Assembly: GCA_030584005.1 (NCBI GenBank)
Contig: CP129486.1
Location: forward strand, 2,043,933 to 2,107,932
DNA: 64,000 bases
Origin: Bdellovibrionota bacterium
GTDB taxonomy: Bacteria; Bdellovibrionota_C; UBA2361; JAFLCA01
Reading direction: 5' to 3'
The notes beneath the pieces were generated by a model, which was not told where the DNA came from, searched no databases, and was given only the letters and a program-made list of their open reading frames with translations. The position numbers and the translations under genes were made by a program. This document shows, in pieces, positions 56,670 through 64,000 of this stretch; within the stretch, counting starts at the first letter, position 1, and each line of letters begins with the position of its first letter.

Positions 56670-57213
56670 AGTATAATGGGTTGGCAAGCCGCCTCTCCCG
56701 ATGAGCGGCACACTAGCGAAGCCCAAGAAGAGGGTTAGAGGTGATGATTTCGGTAGCGTTCGTCCAGTCAGGTAGTTTACGAGACTTCTGGTGCATTTCA
56801 ATCAACATCTCACAGCTACACAAGGCATCACCTCTTCTGTCGGAGAGACAACCCCTTAAGAATCGACCGAAACCCCAAGTCCCCGGAGACAACTCTCCAG
56901 TGGACGAGAGTGGTGCACACCTATCCCACACCGTATAGATCGGCCATGCGTTCACACCGCCTCATTACGGACTATTATGTTTTTCCTCTTCTCACTCAAT
57001 TCGCTTCCCTACCAATCGCGCCGTTAATGATACCATGGAGTTGAACATTGCCATAACATCAAGAAACGCGGCAGTCGTCGCGCAAATTGGGAGTATCAGA
57101 GCGGTGACCCTCCCGTTATGAGATACGGCGCATTGGCCTCGGCAGGTTCAAGGGGCATGTATCCATAGATTCAGGGGACACGCAGCTCTTTGGTTGGTTG
57201 TTGCAGGTTGTGT
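56670..57213. other. Intergenic region, 544 nt
   Basis: This is divergent space between a binding-protein gene and the Cys-rich exported protein. The open frames at 56713-56955 and 56741-56938 are antiparallel shadows of each other and have no ribosome binding site or domain. No RNA gene was recognised. Confidence 0.5.
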
Positions 57214-57768
57214 ATGGTTGTGCGGAAGGCGCTCGTGCCAGTATCGACTCGACGCAGGAGTGTCAATCTTATTTTCAAGTTTACCTTCCTTTTCGCCATC
57301 ACCATTTCCACTGCAGCTGGACCAGGACATGCGTTAGATAGGAATGGCGGTGGAGCAGGCTGGCCGCCGCCAACACTGCCGTGGAAACCGCAGCTGGGAG
57401 ATGGACTCGGAGAGTGGGAGTCCCCGGGTTCACAATGTCAGCGCTGCATTGCAAACGCGAAGAGGAAGAAGAACGAGTGCAGACTCGCAGCTGACATCGA
57501 AAAAGAGAACTGTGACCAGGAGGCCTGGGACTACGCTGATGATGTGTTTGCGCGGTGCCTCAACCAGGGAAGCCCTCCCGATGTTTGTTTGGGCCTTTGG
57601 TACGAGGCACTTTGGGATCTGAATGTCTGTGCGTATCAATATGCTCAGGCCCTTGAAGGGTGCGAAGAACGCTTCGACAGAGACCTCATGGCTTGCATGC
57701 CCATTTGTCAGTTTGAAATACCGGCAGGGGTAGAGAATGGAGAGTCTGAAGGCGGAGTACCCTTCTAG
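57214..57768 (+). CDS. Cysteine-rich exported protein
   Basis: This is a 184-residue protein read from ATG 57214 (AGG 7 nt upstream). A signal peptide (residues ~15-40, FKFTFLFAITISTAAGPGHA) precedes a Gly/Pro-rich linker and a helical region with ten cysteines in about 100 residues. The spacing repeats as C-x10-C-x10-C twice: CIANAKRKKNEC-RLAADIEKEN-C and CAYQYAQALEGC-EERFDRDLMA-C, joined by a middle segment. This looks like a disulfide-bonded helical-hairpin repeat. I recognise no family. It is the only plus-strand gene in this accessory part, and its TAG stop lies inside palindromic repeat copy C. Confidence 0.75.
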   Translation: MVVRKALVPVSTRRRSVNLIFKFTFLFAITISTAAGPGHALDRNGGGAGWPPPTLPWKPQLGDGLGEWESPGSQCQRCIANAKRKKNECRLAADIEKENCDQEAWDYADDVFARCLNQGSPPDVCLGLWYEALWDLNVCAYQYAQALEGCEERFDRDLMACMPICQFEIPAGVENGESEGGVPF

Positions 57769-57800
57769 GGATACACTGAATTTATTCAGGGTATCACTAG
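57765..57800. repeat. Dispersed palindromic repeat, copy C
   Basis: The left arm CTAGGGATACACTGAATT and right arm ATTCAGGGTATCACTAG form a long palindrome with two mismatches and a tiny loop. It could form a stable hairpin in RNA. As in copy A, the stop codon of the upstream gene (TAG, 57766-57768) is part of the left end. Confidence 0.65.
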
Positions 57801-57976
57801 TTCAGCGCATTTTACGCATGCCAGTGCAATCAATATAGGCGGTGGTGGCGGCCGGCCCTATCACTGGTTTCAAACAGGCATTTTGGCAACCACTTCTGAC
57901 AGTCAAGGGCCCAATCAGTGCCAGGCTCACCTCAAGGCATCGCAATGACCTGAATCCAACAGCATTTGGATCCAAT

Positions 57977-59086
57977 TTACTCTTCTGCCGGAAAGGATTT
58001 CAGCTCCAAGTTCAATTCCAAAGCGTCGCCGTTGGAGTCAAATCTTAATCGACCTGTGGCGCTCGGACGATCGTAGCTGTAAAGGAACCCCCTCGCCTTC
58101 ACCGGATCAGGACCTACCTCCATGATGGCGTCGTACACAATCCGTATCGCATTATAGTTGGTCTTAAAGTTAAAGGGTGACTTGACCGCGTGACCTAATC
58201 CAGCAAACTCTGCAAGAAAGGACGTAAAGTCCTCCGAAGGGTCCTCTACCTTAGGAAAGTCCAGATAGAGAGTACCGTTCAACTCATCCTGCAAGTCGTC
58301 CTGCACCTCCTTCACGCTTGGCGTGTAATAGGTATAGAAAGGCTCCTCAACGCCGTTCCGCCGAAGCTGCCTGAATAGCTTCACGAAACTCGCTGGAGTT
58401 GTAGCGTTTAGGTAATAGGCCTGGGGCTTGCTGGCACGCGCCTTCGCTATCATGGCATTTAGATCGTCGTCTCCAATCGCATACTCATCCGCGAAGACTA
58501 TTTTCTCTTGTAAGCCTTTTTTCAACGCATCGAGGGCAGCAGCGGTAAAGGAGGACAGCTCCGAAATGACAGCGACTCTAGAAATGCCCTTGCTGGCCAT
58601 ATCAGTGACGACCGCATGCATCCCCCGATCAATGTCGACATATGTTCTAAAGATATAGTCACCCGCGTTCTTCACATCGGGGTGACTGGCAAATCCGGCA
58701 ACCGCGAGGACTTTCTTCGCCTCCACAAACGGAGCAATCTGCAGAATCTCCCCACTTGATCCAACTACGAGAAACTTTACTTGATCTATATCGACAAGCT
58801 TGTGCGCAGCAGAGATGGCCGCATTTCCCTGGCCGAATTTGCCGTCTTCAATGATCAGAGTAAAGGTATACTTCGATTGCGCTGAATTAAAGCGCCGCTC
58901 CAATAGTGGGAGCGCCTTGGAGATGTCCTCACCAAAAGCACTCATCGCCCCAGTGAGGGGATAAATCAGCCCTACCTTGACTGTTTGACGTTCCTGCGAA
59001 TCAGCAACCGTAAGCAAGAACGGCACAAGGAAACTAAGAATGAGGGCAATCTTCGCCTGACCAATTATTGTGCGCTTCGCAGTCAT
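57977..59086 (-). CDS. Periplasmic substrate-binding protein, Liv family (orphan 2)
   Basis: This 369-residue type-I binding protein has a signal peptide (KIALILSFLVPFLLTVADS) and begins VKVGLIYPLTGAMSAFGEDISKALPLLERRFN. The second half includes DMASKGISRVAVISELSSFTAAALDALKKGLQ, YTYYTPSVKEVQ and FNFKTNYNAIRIVYDAIMEVG, a usual amino-acid-binding-protein layout. The ligand is unknown. It is flanked by unrelated genes and no transporter partner is present. Confidence 0.9.
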   Translation of the reverse strand: MTAKRTIIGQAKIALILSFLVPFLLTVADSQERQTVKVGLIYPLTGAMSAFGEDISKALPLLERRFNSAQSKYTFTLIIEDGKFGQGNAAISAAHKLVDIDQVKFLVVGSSGEILQIAPFVEAKKVLAVAGFASHPDVKNAGDYIFRTYVDIDRGMHAVVTDMASKGISRVAVISELSSFTAAALDALKKGLQEKIVFADEYAIGDDDLNAMIAKARASKPQAYYLNATTPASFVKLFRQLRRNGVEEPFYTYYTPSVKEVQDDLQDELNGTLYLDFPKVEDPSEDFTSFLAEFAGLGHAVKSPFNFKTNYNAIRIVYDAIMEVGPDPVKARGFLYSYDRPSATGRLRFDSNGDALELNLELKSFPAEE

Positions 59087-59190
59087 CGCTTATTGATGCT
59101 TTCCTGAGCAGTCTCGGCCCAGCCTACCATTCTGACTGCCGCTTCGCTACGCGGGTCTAAGGCCGCGCAAAGAGGTTGTCACCGGTGCCT

Positions 59191-59679
59191 CTATAATCTT
59201 TTTGAAAGTCTCAGCGCAGGTATCGGAAGATTCGGGAACGGACAGGCACTTGCTCCAGCATCAGTGAACCCCATCCGACGGTAGAAGTCCCCGTTGTATT
59301 TGGGAATGCCAGTATCGACCAGGTAAGTTCCAACACCCGGCCAATTGCTCCGAATCCATTCCTCGGAGTGACGGATCATGCGAGACCCGATTCCTTGGCG
59401 GAGGTACTTCGTAGAAACGTAAATGAACAGTAACTCGGCAGTGCTCTCATCAATCCGCTTAATGGTGTAGAACCCGACAGGGATTCCCGTGTCTTCCGCA
59501 ATGAAGAATTTCATCTCCGTAGCCATGCGGAGATAATCACTCGGCATGTAGGCGTTCACACCCGCAGCGCACCGTTCGGGACCAAGCTCCTCAAAAAATT
59601 GCGTCACAAAGGCCTCGGCGCGCAACCTGAAGACGGTATCGGCGTCAGAGTCCCTGAATGGTCGAATTGAAAATGCCAT
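59191..59679 (-). CDS. GNAT-family N-acetyltransferase
   Basis: This 162-residue protein reads from ATG 59679, which has GGAGG 5 nt upstream and begins FSIRPFRDSDADTVFRLRAEAF. It has the GNAT core: FIAEDTGIPVGFYTIKRIDESTAELLFIYVSTKYLRQGIGSRMIRHSEEWIRSN, with R/Q-x-x-G-x-G/A as RQGIGS for acetyl-CoA. YNGDFYRRMGF is the usual C-terminal strand-helix. The substrate is unknown. Confidence 0.9.
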   Translation of the reverse strand: MAFSIRPFRDSDADTVFRLRAEAFVTQFFEELGPERCAAGVNAYMPSDYLRMATEMKFFIAEDTGIPVGFYTIKRIDESTAELLFIYVSTKYLRQGIGSRMIRHSEEWIRSNWPGVGTYLVDTGIPKYNGDFYRRMGFTDAGASACPFPNLPIPALRLSKRL

Positions 59680-59743
59680 AATTCCTCCGCAGGAAACTGC
59701 CCAGGTGAATGTCCGCAATAAGCGCAGCAATACTATGAACCGC

Positions 59744-60769
59744 TTATAAGAGATCGCCTGGAGCCACGTCTCCACGATTCTTCTTTCGATTGCTTTTATA
59801 CCATGCCTTCAAACCTTCCTGAAATTCGATCAAAAAGAAAGCAACTGCGTGGCTCGGTTCGAATAGAAGTGGTTGATGAGTTACAAATTCCCCCACAAGA
59901 ACCTCCCCGTCCTCCTCCGAATGGAATGTTCTTGCGAGGTGCGCACGCATCGCGAGGAGGATATCGCCAAGCCAAGGAAAATCATTCGACGCCAAGGGCA
60001 CATGCAGCCGCCCAACGGCCTCGTCATAACTCGTGGAAGCGCTCGCCCTGGCACAGGCAAGTTGCACTTTCTTGTAGCCCAAAGGAAGATTCGGTTCGGA
60101 TGACGCGATTTCGCGCTCTAAGAAGGCGATCAGGGGAGCCCAACTTCGTTGGCAAACGGCATCACGAAGCCGTCGGAGCGGCAGAATATTCGTATCGGTT
60201 AATTGCTTCTCTGCTCGCTTTAATAGTGCGTCCACATTCGCAAAATCACCTGTTATAGATGCGGCAGCGAGAAAATAGAGAAATGTCTCATGAAAGAACG
60301 GGAGACCGCGCATCCAAACAAAATGATCATCGGCAATGCCTAGCGAGAAGTAAGCCTCCATGATTGACGAAAGATAGCGCTCCATTCTCGCCATCTCCTG
60401 CCACAGATATGCATAACGAGACATAGCAATACAATAATTTGATGGAACCGCGGGAAAACTACACTGATCAAAAAGTTCGAATGCCTTAGACTGCTCGCCA
60501 AACCATTCATATTCCTGGCCAAGCGAAAACATAATCCGCTGGGACTCGGGACATTCTGCCAAACCAGAACTAAAGCGTCTTAGGGCTTCCTTGTGATCCC
60601 CCCGCCTGAAGGCACAGATCCCCCAAAGGTGGAAGTAGCTTTCCCTCTCTTTTGCATGGAGTTCACTGGGCGAGTACTCTTGAAGGACTTTTTCCAACTG
60701 TTCAGCCTTGCCCTCACGTTGAAGGCGATTCGCAATATCGTCGAGACTTTCCTTAGGCTGTACTTTCAT
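59744..60769 (-). CDS. TPR-like helical repeat protein
   Basis: This cytoplasmic-looking, all-helical protein has about 341 residues. The first part has two TPR-like units (YFHLWGICAFRRGDHKEALRRFSSGLAECPESQRIMFSLGQEYEWFGEQSKAFELFDQC), and the rest is helical and less regular (YSYAYLWQE-like text, ANVDALLKRAEKQL, LPLRRLRDAVCQ). No catalytic motif is visible. ATG 60769 has GAGG 9 nt upstream; ATG 60775 is two codons earlier but too near the box. The family is unknown. Confidence 0.75.
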   Translation of the reverse strand: MKVQPKESLDDIANRLQREGKAEQLEKVLQEYSPSELHAKERESYFHLWGICAFRRGDHKEALRRFSSGLAECPESQRIMFSLGQEYEWFGEQSKAFELFDQCSFPAVPSNYCIAMSRYAYLWQEMARMERYLSSIMEAYFSLGIADDHFVWMRGLPFFHETFLYFLAAASITGDFANVDALLKRAEKQLTDTNILPLRRLRDAVCQRSWAPLIAFLEREIASSEPNLPLGYKKVQLACARASASTSYDEAVGRLHVPLASNDFPWLGDILLAMRAHLARTFHSEEDGEVLVGEFVTHQPLLFEPSHAVAFFLIEFQEGLKAWYKSNRKKNRGDVAPGDLL

Positions 60770-61024
60770 ATTCATAATCCTCGCGAGAAGGTCCCGGCTA
60801 CGTTAAGGGCATTGACCACCCCAAATCTACGGTCCAGTTCGCCTAAGTCACAACTGCGGCGTACACAATCGGGGAGTTGGTTCCAGTGGGATTACCACTA
60901 AGCCACGAACATGGGGGTCGACTGCAAGGCTCTCGTACTCCCGAAAACGGAGTAGGTACTGTGTCGCCCTTTCGGGATAGGTCACTCTTTAGAGGGCCCC
61001 ATAGATAACTCTCGCGGTATACGA

Positions 61025-62188
61025 TCATAGGCGATCGGCGTTTCGGCTGCCGGCCCGAACGTCCGCTTCAATTCTGCTGCTATTCCCCGCCGGAGTTAAT
61101 TCACCGCTACGCAAGACAAAGAGCTGCTCTCGAATCGACCGCACGGCACCATCCAAATCCATCTTGATCTCGCCTGAAATACCGGCGAATGCCCCCTGGG
61201 ATGACAATGCCCTGCGAATTTCAGTGGGTTCTCTTGAACCCCTCAACGCATTAGCCACAAGCCTCATAGCATCGTGCGTAGGTCCAACGACGAAATCCAG
61301 GGTAATATCCGCGCCGTGGAGAGTCTTGAATTCCTCGGAAAATTTCTTGTGTTCTGAATTGCGAGGAATGAGCCAATTTGACACGTAGGTTCCTTCAAGC
61401 GAATCGCCCGCCAATCGTCTAAATCCCGGACTAGTGACCGACGCGATCGAGTAGAAGGGAGCCTTGATTCCGATCCTCCGCGCTTCGTCAAAAGCTCTGC
61501 CCATTGAATCATTGCCGAGGAAGACGACATGCTGGACACCCGACGCTTTCAGCTTCAGCACCTCCGCTCTATAGTCCGCTGCGGAAACAGGAGCAACAAC
61601 TTCAACCAGTTGTTCCTTAAGTCCGGAGCGAAGCGTATTTACGATGAAATTGAACCAGGCTTCCTCCTCGTACAGGACTCCGACTCTGCCACCGCCCTGG
61701 CTGGCGATTCTCTCCAGAAAAGCTTCTCCGATGCTCTCGGTACGAGTAGCGACACAGGTGTGCATGGTTGAGGTCTTTACGAGTGCATCGTTACAATCAA
61801 GGGTATCAACGATCACTATTCCATCAGTCTCGGGCCGCCTCCCAAGGGCGAAAAGGCCTCCGTAAGTGCTCATGAAAATGACGCGCGAATTCACCACTGA
61901 CTTCAATCGTTCGTAAGCAGTCAATGACCGTGCGACCACATACCCGTCGTCTTCAACCACGAGCTCGAGCTTGTCTCCGTTGATCCCTCCCGAACGATTC
62001 AGCTGCGCAATCGACGTTTGTAGCGACCGTACAATCTCATTGCCGATCATGGCTGAGTCTCCGGTGAGCGCGCCGATGTAACCAATCTTCAATGTCTCGG
62101 CCCAAGCCGCATGAACGGATATCCCGAAGATGAGAACGAGCAGGGAGAATCGCACGGACCATCGCAATTCTCGGAGACAGGGAATCAT
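61025..62188 (-). CDS. Periplasmic substrate-binding protein, Liv family (orphan 3)
   Basis: This 387-residue type-I binding protein has a signal peptide (SVRFSLLVLIFGISVHAAWA). IGYIGALTGDSAMIGNEIVRSLQTSIAQLNRSGGINGDKLELVVEDDG is the typical first lobe, and LTAYERLKSVVNSRVIFMSTYG and VVGPTHDAMRLVANALRGS belong to the rest. AGGTG lies 8 nt before the ATG. It is the third such gene within 7 kb, each separate and without permease partners. Confidence 0.9.
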   Translation of the reverse strand: MIPCLRELRWSVRFSLLVLIFGISVHAAWAETLKIGYIGALTGDSAMIGNEIVRSLQTSIAQLNRSGGINGDKLELVVEDDGYVVARSLTAYERLKSVVNSRVIFMSTYGGLFALGRRPETDGIVIVDTLDCNDALVKTSTMHTCVATRTESIGEAFLERIASQGGGRVGVLYEEEAWFNFIVNTLRSGLKEQLVEVVAPVSAADYRAEVLKLKASGVQHVVFLGNDSMGRAFDEARRIGIKAPFYSIASVTSPGFRRLAGDSLEGTYVSNWLIPRNSEHKKFSEEFKTLHGADITLDFVVGPTHDAMRLVANALRGSREPTEIRRALSSQGAFAGISGEIKMDLDGAVRSIREQLFVLRSGELTPAGNSSRIEADVRAGSRNADRL

Positions 62189-62316
62189 TCTTTACACACC
62201 TTAAAAAGCAAGGCTCTCAGGGAGAACGGTGCGCGCAGCGAGGATCATAAGCACGGCAAATACCCCCAAGTGCATTTCGTTCCCCCTCGCCGACCTGTTG
62301 GGAAAGTATCACTCTA

Positions 62317-62634
62317 TCAACCTTTCTTTCCAGGGAAATTTCGTCTTAGCCACCAAGCCTTTAGGAAAGGCAGCGTTTGGGTGGAGAGGTAAAAGCCGAT
62401 CGTCGGAATGAGGGCATTCACCAGAGGGCGGTGGACCCCAATGATCCAGAATACCAGAGAGATCACGAGCCAAGTAACGAAAGAAATCGAGATCACACGA
62501 AATCGACTCGTTTCCCAGGCCTTGTCGATCTCTACCCGAACATTGCGGTCCTCGATGCTGCGCACTGCGGATTCGAGCCGCTGAAGTCGCGTTTCCATCT
62601 CATCGGATCTCGATTCAGACGCGGGATTACTCAT
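62317..62634 (-). CDS. Small conserved membrane protein
   Basis: This 105-residue protein has a charged helical N-terminus (ESRSDEMETRLQRLESAVRSIEDR, a likely short coiled coil) and then DKAWETSRFRVISISFVTWLVISLVFWIIGVHRPLVNALIPTIGFYLSTQTLPFLKAWW. Its two helices and the 'KAWETS...NALIPTIGF' pattern match a widespread family of unknown function. The ATG is at 62634. Confidence 0.78.
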   Translation of the reverse strand: MSNPASESRSDEMETRLQRLESAVRSIEDRNVRVEIDKAWETSRFRVISISFVTWLVISLVFWIIGVHRPLVNALIPTIGFYLSTQTLPFLKAWWLRRNFPGKKG

Positions 62635-62794
62635 AACCTACTGCGAGGTAGAACGGTTATCATGGAGCGGGCGGGCTTGCACTGTATGCGTTGCAAACAG
62701 ACAAGCTACCAAGAATACAATAATCTTAATCATGATCTTTGCGTCGATACCTGTTACCACCACACGCGCCACAGGTGTCGCGTGGATTCAGCTA

Positions 62795-63262
62795 CTATTT
62801 TCGTTTGTTCCAATCACTTAACTTAAGTATTCCCAATCCTGGTTGCGGCTGCTCATCAAGCATGCTGATGAATTCGAGAGAGTGTCCGTCCGGATCTGCA
62901 AAATATACAGACACCGCTGGCATCCAAGCGATCACGACCGGTTCGTCGGTCGGTTTGCCGTCAAAATCCAGTGGCGACACTCCGAGTTCGCGAAGGTGAG
63001 CAAGAGACTTCACCACTTCTCCGTGGGGGAGTCGCATCGCAAAATGCCCAATCCCACGGGATATTGGAGGATTCGGGCAGGCCGGTCCCCAAAGTCCGAG
63101 CATTCGAGAACCGGGAGGCCCCATCCAGAGGAAAGTGCAGTCTCTTGCAGGAAACTCCGATGCGATCTGGAATCCCAGAACACGCTGATAAAACGCTGCA
63201 GATCGCTGACGGTCTGAAACTGACAAATGCACTTCAAAGATTTCTGCAGAAGAAAACGTCAT
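62795..63262 (-). CDS. VOC-superfamily (glyoxalase/dioxygenase-fold) protein
   Basis: This 155-residue protein has paired beta-alpha-beta-beta-beta units: VHLSVSDRQRSAAFYQRVLGFQIA, FLWMGPPGSRMLGLWG, HFAMRLPHGEVVKSLAHLRELGV and VYFADPDGHSLEFISM. H12, the His of IGHFAM and the Glu of HSLEF are the usual metal ligands. The metal and reaction (glyoxalase, dioxygenase or fosfomycin-type transferase) cannot be decided. There is no ribosome binding site before the ATG at 63262. Confidence 0.88.
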   Translation of the reverse strand: MTFSSAEIFEVHLSVSDRQRSAAFYQRVLGFQIASEFPARDCTFLWMGPPGSRMLGLWGPACPNPPISRGIGHFAMRLPHGEVVKSLAHLRELGVSPLDFDGKPTDEPVVIAWMPAVSVYFADPDGHSLEFISMLDEQPQPGLGILKLSDWNKRK

Positions 63263-64000
63263 GTTTACGACTCAGTTTCTCATGAAGATTACTTTACCAG
63301 CGAGTATCGACAATCCAGTACGCTTAGGTCCGCCAAGCCCTTATACCACAATCGAGGGGCCATCCCGCACCTCATAATCGCAGGCTCATTCTCCGTGACA
63401 TAATTATTCGAATGTTCTTCTTCTCCGGCAGGAATTACTGTGGGATCCGATCTCAAGGGGAAACCTCTCGGTTTCCTGTCGGTAGCCACTAACTGTGAGT
63501 TCTATGACGATCTCTCTACAAGGATGCCGATCGACAGGAGCGCCGCATTCGGCAGCCAACGTGAGATCATATCCGCGGCCCTCTAATCTCTGTACTCTCT
63601 GTGTGCTCTGTGGTTCATTTCATGCTCCATCAACCACTATCGCAGCAACGTAACCACAGGAAAGAGAGTCGAGATAGGGCGACTCTTTGGGGGGCACTCC
63701 GCTCGCACCACCAAAGGCAAGCGGGTCACGCACCGAAGGGATAAGAGTCCTTTAAATGTGGAGATCTCAAAGTCGTAGCTCCTAACTCCGCAAACCGCTG
63801 CAGGTTCTAGAACCGACACTTCCTAGAACAGCTCAATAGTGCAATTTTTCCAGCACCAGGGTCGTCATTCTAACCAGTTGTTTTTCCTAGCCTATTCAAC
63901 TCTCGCCGACGCCGATGAGCAACCAATAAGCAGTCACCAAAGACTTGGCTAATGGCATATCTGCTGGCATGTCAGTTGCTGCGCTCTCCCAGGGGCATGC
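63263..64000. other. Gene-poor end of the window
   Basis: No supported gene lies in these 738 nt; the short minus-strand frames have no ribosome binding site or domain. Two structures stand out. One is the CTCTGTG-type tandem text at 63581-63620. The other is a hairpin at 63665-63686 with 7-bp arms AGAGTCG/CGACTCT and an 8-nt loop. Confidence 0.5.
63581..63620. repeat. CTCTGTG-type degenerate tandem text
   Basis: Around 63581-63618 the text CTCTAATCTCTGTACTCTC and TGTGTGCTCTGTGGTTCA repeats a CTCTGTG-like unit three to four times. Similar 'CTCTGTG...CTCTGTGGTT' intergenic text is seen in many environmental genomes, by my memory of the pattern. Confidence 0.4.

Noticed and set aside
56713..56955. 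Minus-strand open frame of 80 codons between the first binding protein and the Cys-rich protein
   Set aside because: It has no ribosome binding site, no domain and odd composition, and an antisense frame of similar length overlaps it.
63665..63686. Hairpin AGAGTCG/CGACTCT near the right edge
   Set aside because: It is not followed by a clear T-run and no gene ends nearby, so I do not call it a terminator.

Overview
The window is about 55% GC and comes from a diderm bacterium. It has a complete Tol-Pal envelope cluster, meso-diaminopimelate-type peptidoglycan synthesis (MurE carries the DNPR motif), outer-membrane lipoproteins and tripartite RND efflux pumps. No rRNA is present. The mix of a Tol-Pal/ribF/rluD block, a dcw-type cell-wall block and a tal-zwf-opcA-pgl module suggests an uncultivated deltaproteobacteria-like lineage, but the sequence alone does not fix the phylum. 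Nearly all genes lie on the minus strand.

Positions 1-4,000 hold the tail of a host-attachment-like protein, a small lysine-rich exported protein, a large secreted protein (carbohydrate-binding-like, PA and calcium-binding repeat segments) and a membrane-anchored unknown. Positions 4,000-18,400 form a metal-resistance island. It has a complete CzcCBA-type divalent-cation pump with a His-rich exported protein at its head, and a complete CusCBA-type Cu/Ag pump whose promoter has a CsoR-type operator in its spacer. Between them is a transglutaminase-like gene that appears to be broken by a one-base change in a C7 run. A tRNA-Leu(UAA) and a small membrane protein follow.

Positions 19,288-38,113 are one long minus-strand run. 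In transcription order it reads transaldolase, glucose-6-phosphate dehydrogenase, OpcA, 6-phosphogluconolactonase (oxidative pentose phosphate pathway), an acyl-CoA dehydrogenase, murE, murF, mraY, murD, ftsW, murG (lipid II synthesis and septal polymerisation), an exported unknown, aspS, cysE and cysK (cysteine from serine). A long-chain polyprenyl diphosphate synthase diverges from tal. Its product could feed quinone synthesis or the undecaprenyl carrier used by MraY and MurG.

Positions 39,500-50,626 hold several conserved unknowns, a YdcH/DUF465 protein with a clear terminator, and the minus-strand cluster tolQ-tolR-tonB/tolA-tolB-pal-cpoB followed by ribF-rluD-pgeF. Positions 51,104-52,918 carry gap-tpiA on the plus strand.

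Positions 52,934-63,262 look accessory. They contain three separate Liv-type periplasmic binding proteins with no permease or ATPase gene nearby, a ten-cysteine exported protein, a GNAT acetyltransferase, a TPR-like protein, a VOC-fold protein and small membrane proteins. A dispersed palindromic repeat with CTAGGGATAC-type ends occurs in three near-complete copies and one half copy. Two of the copies contain the TAG stop codon of the adjacent gene. I found no CRISPR array, prophage or insertion sequence.
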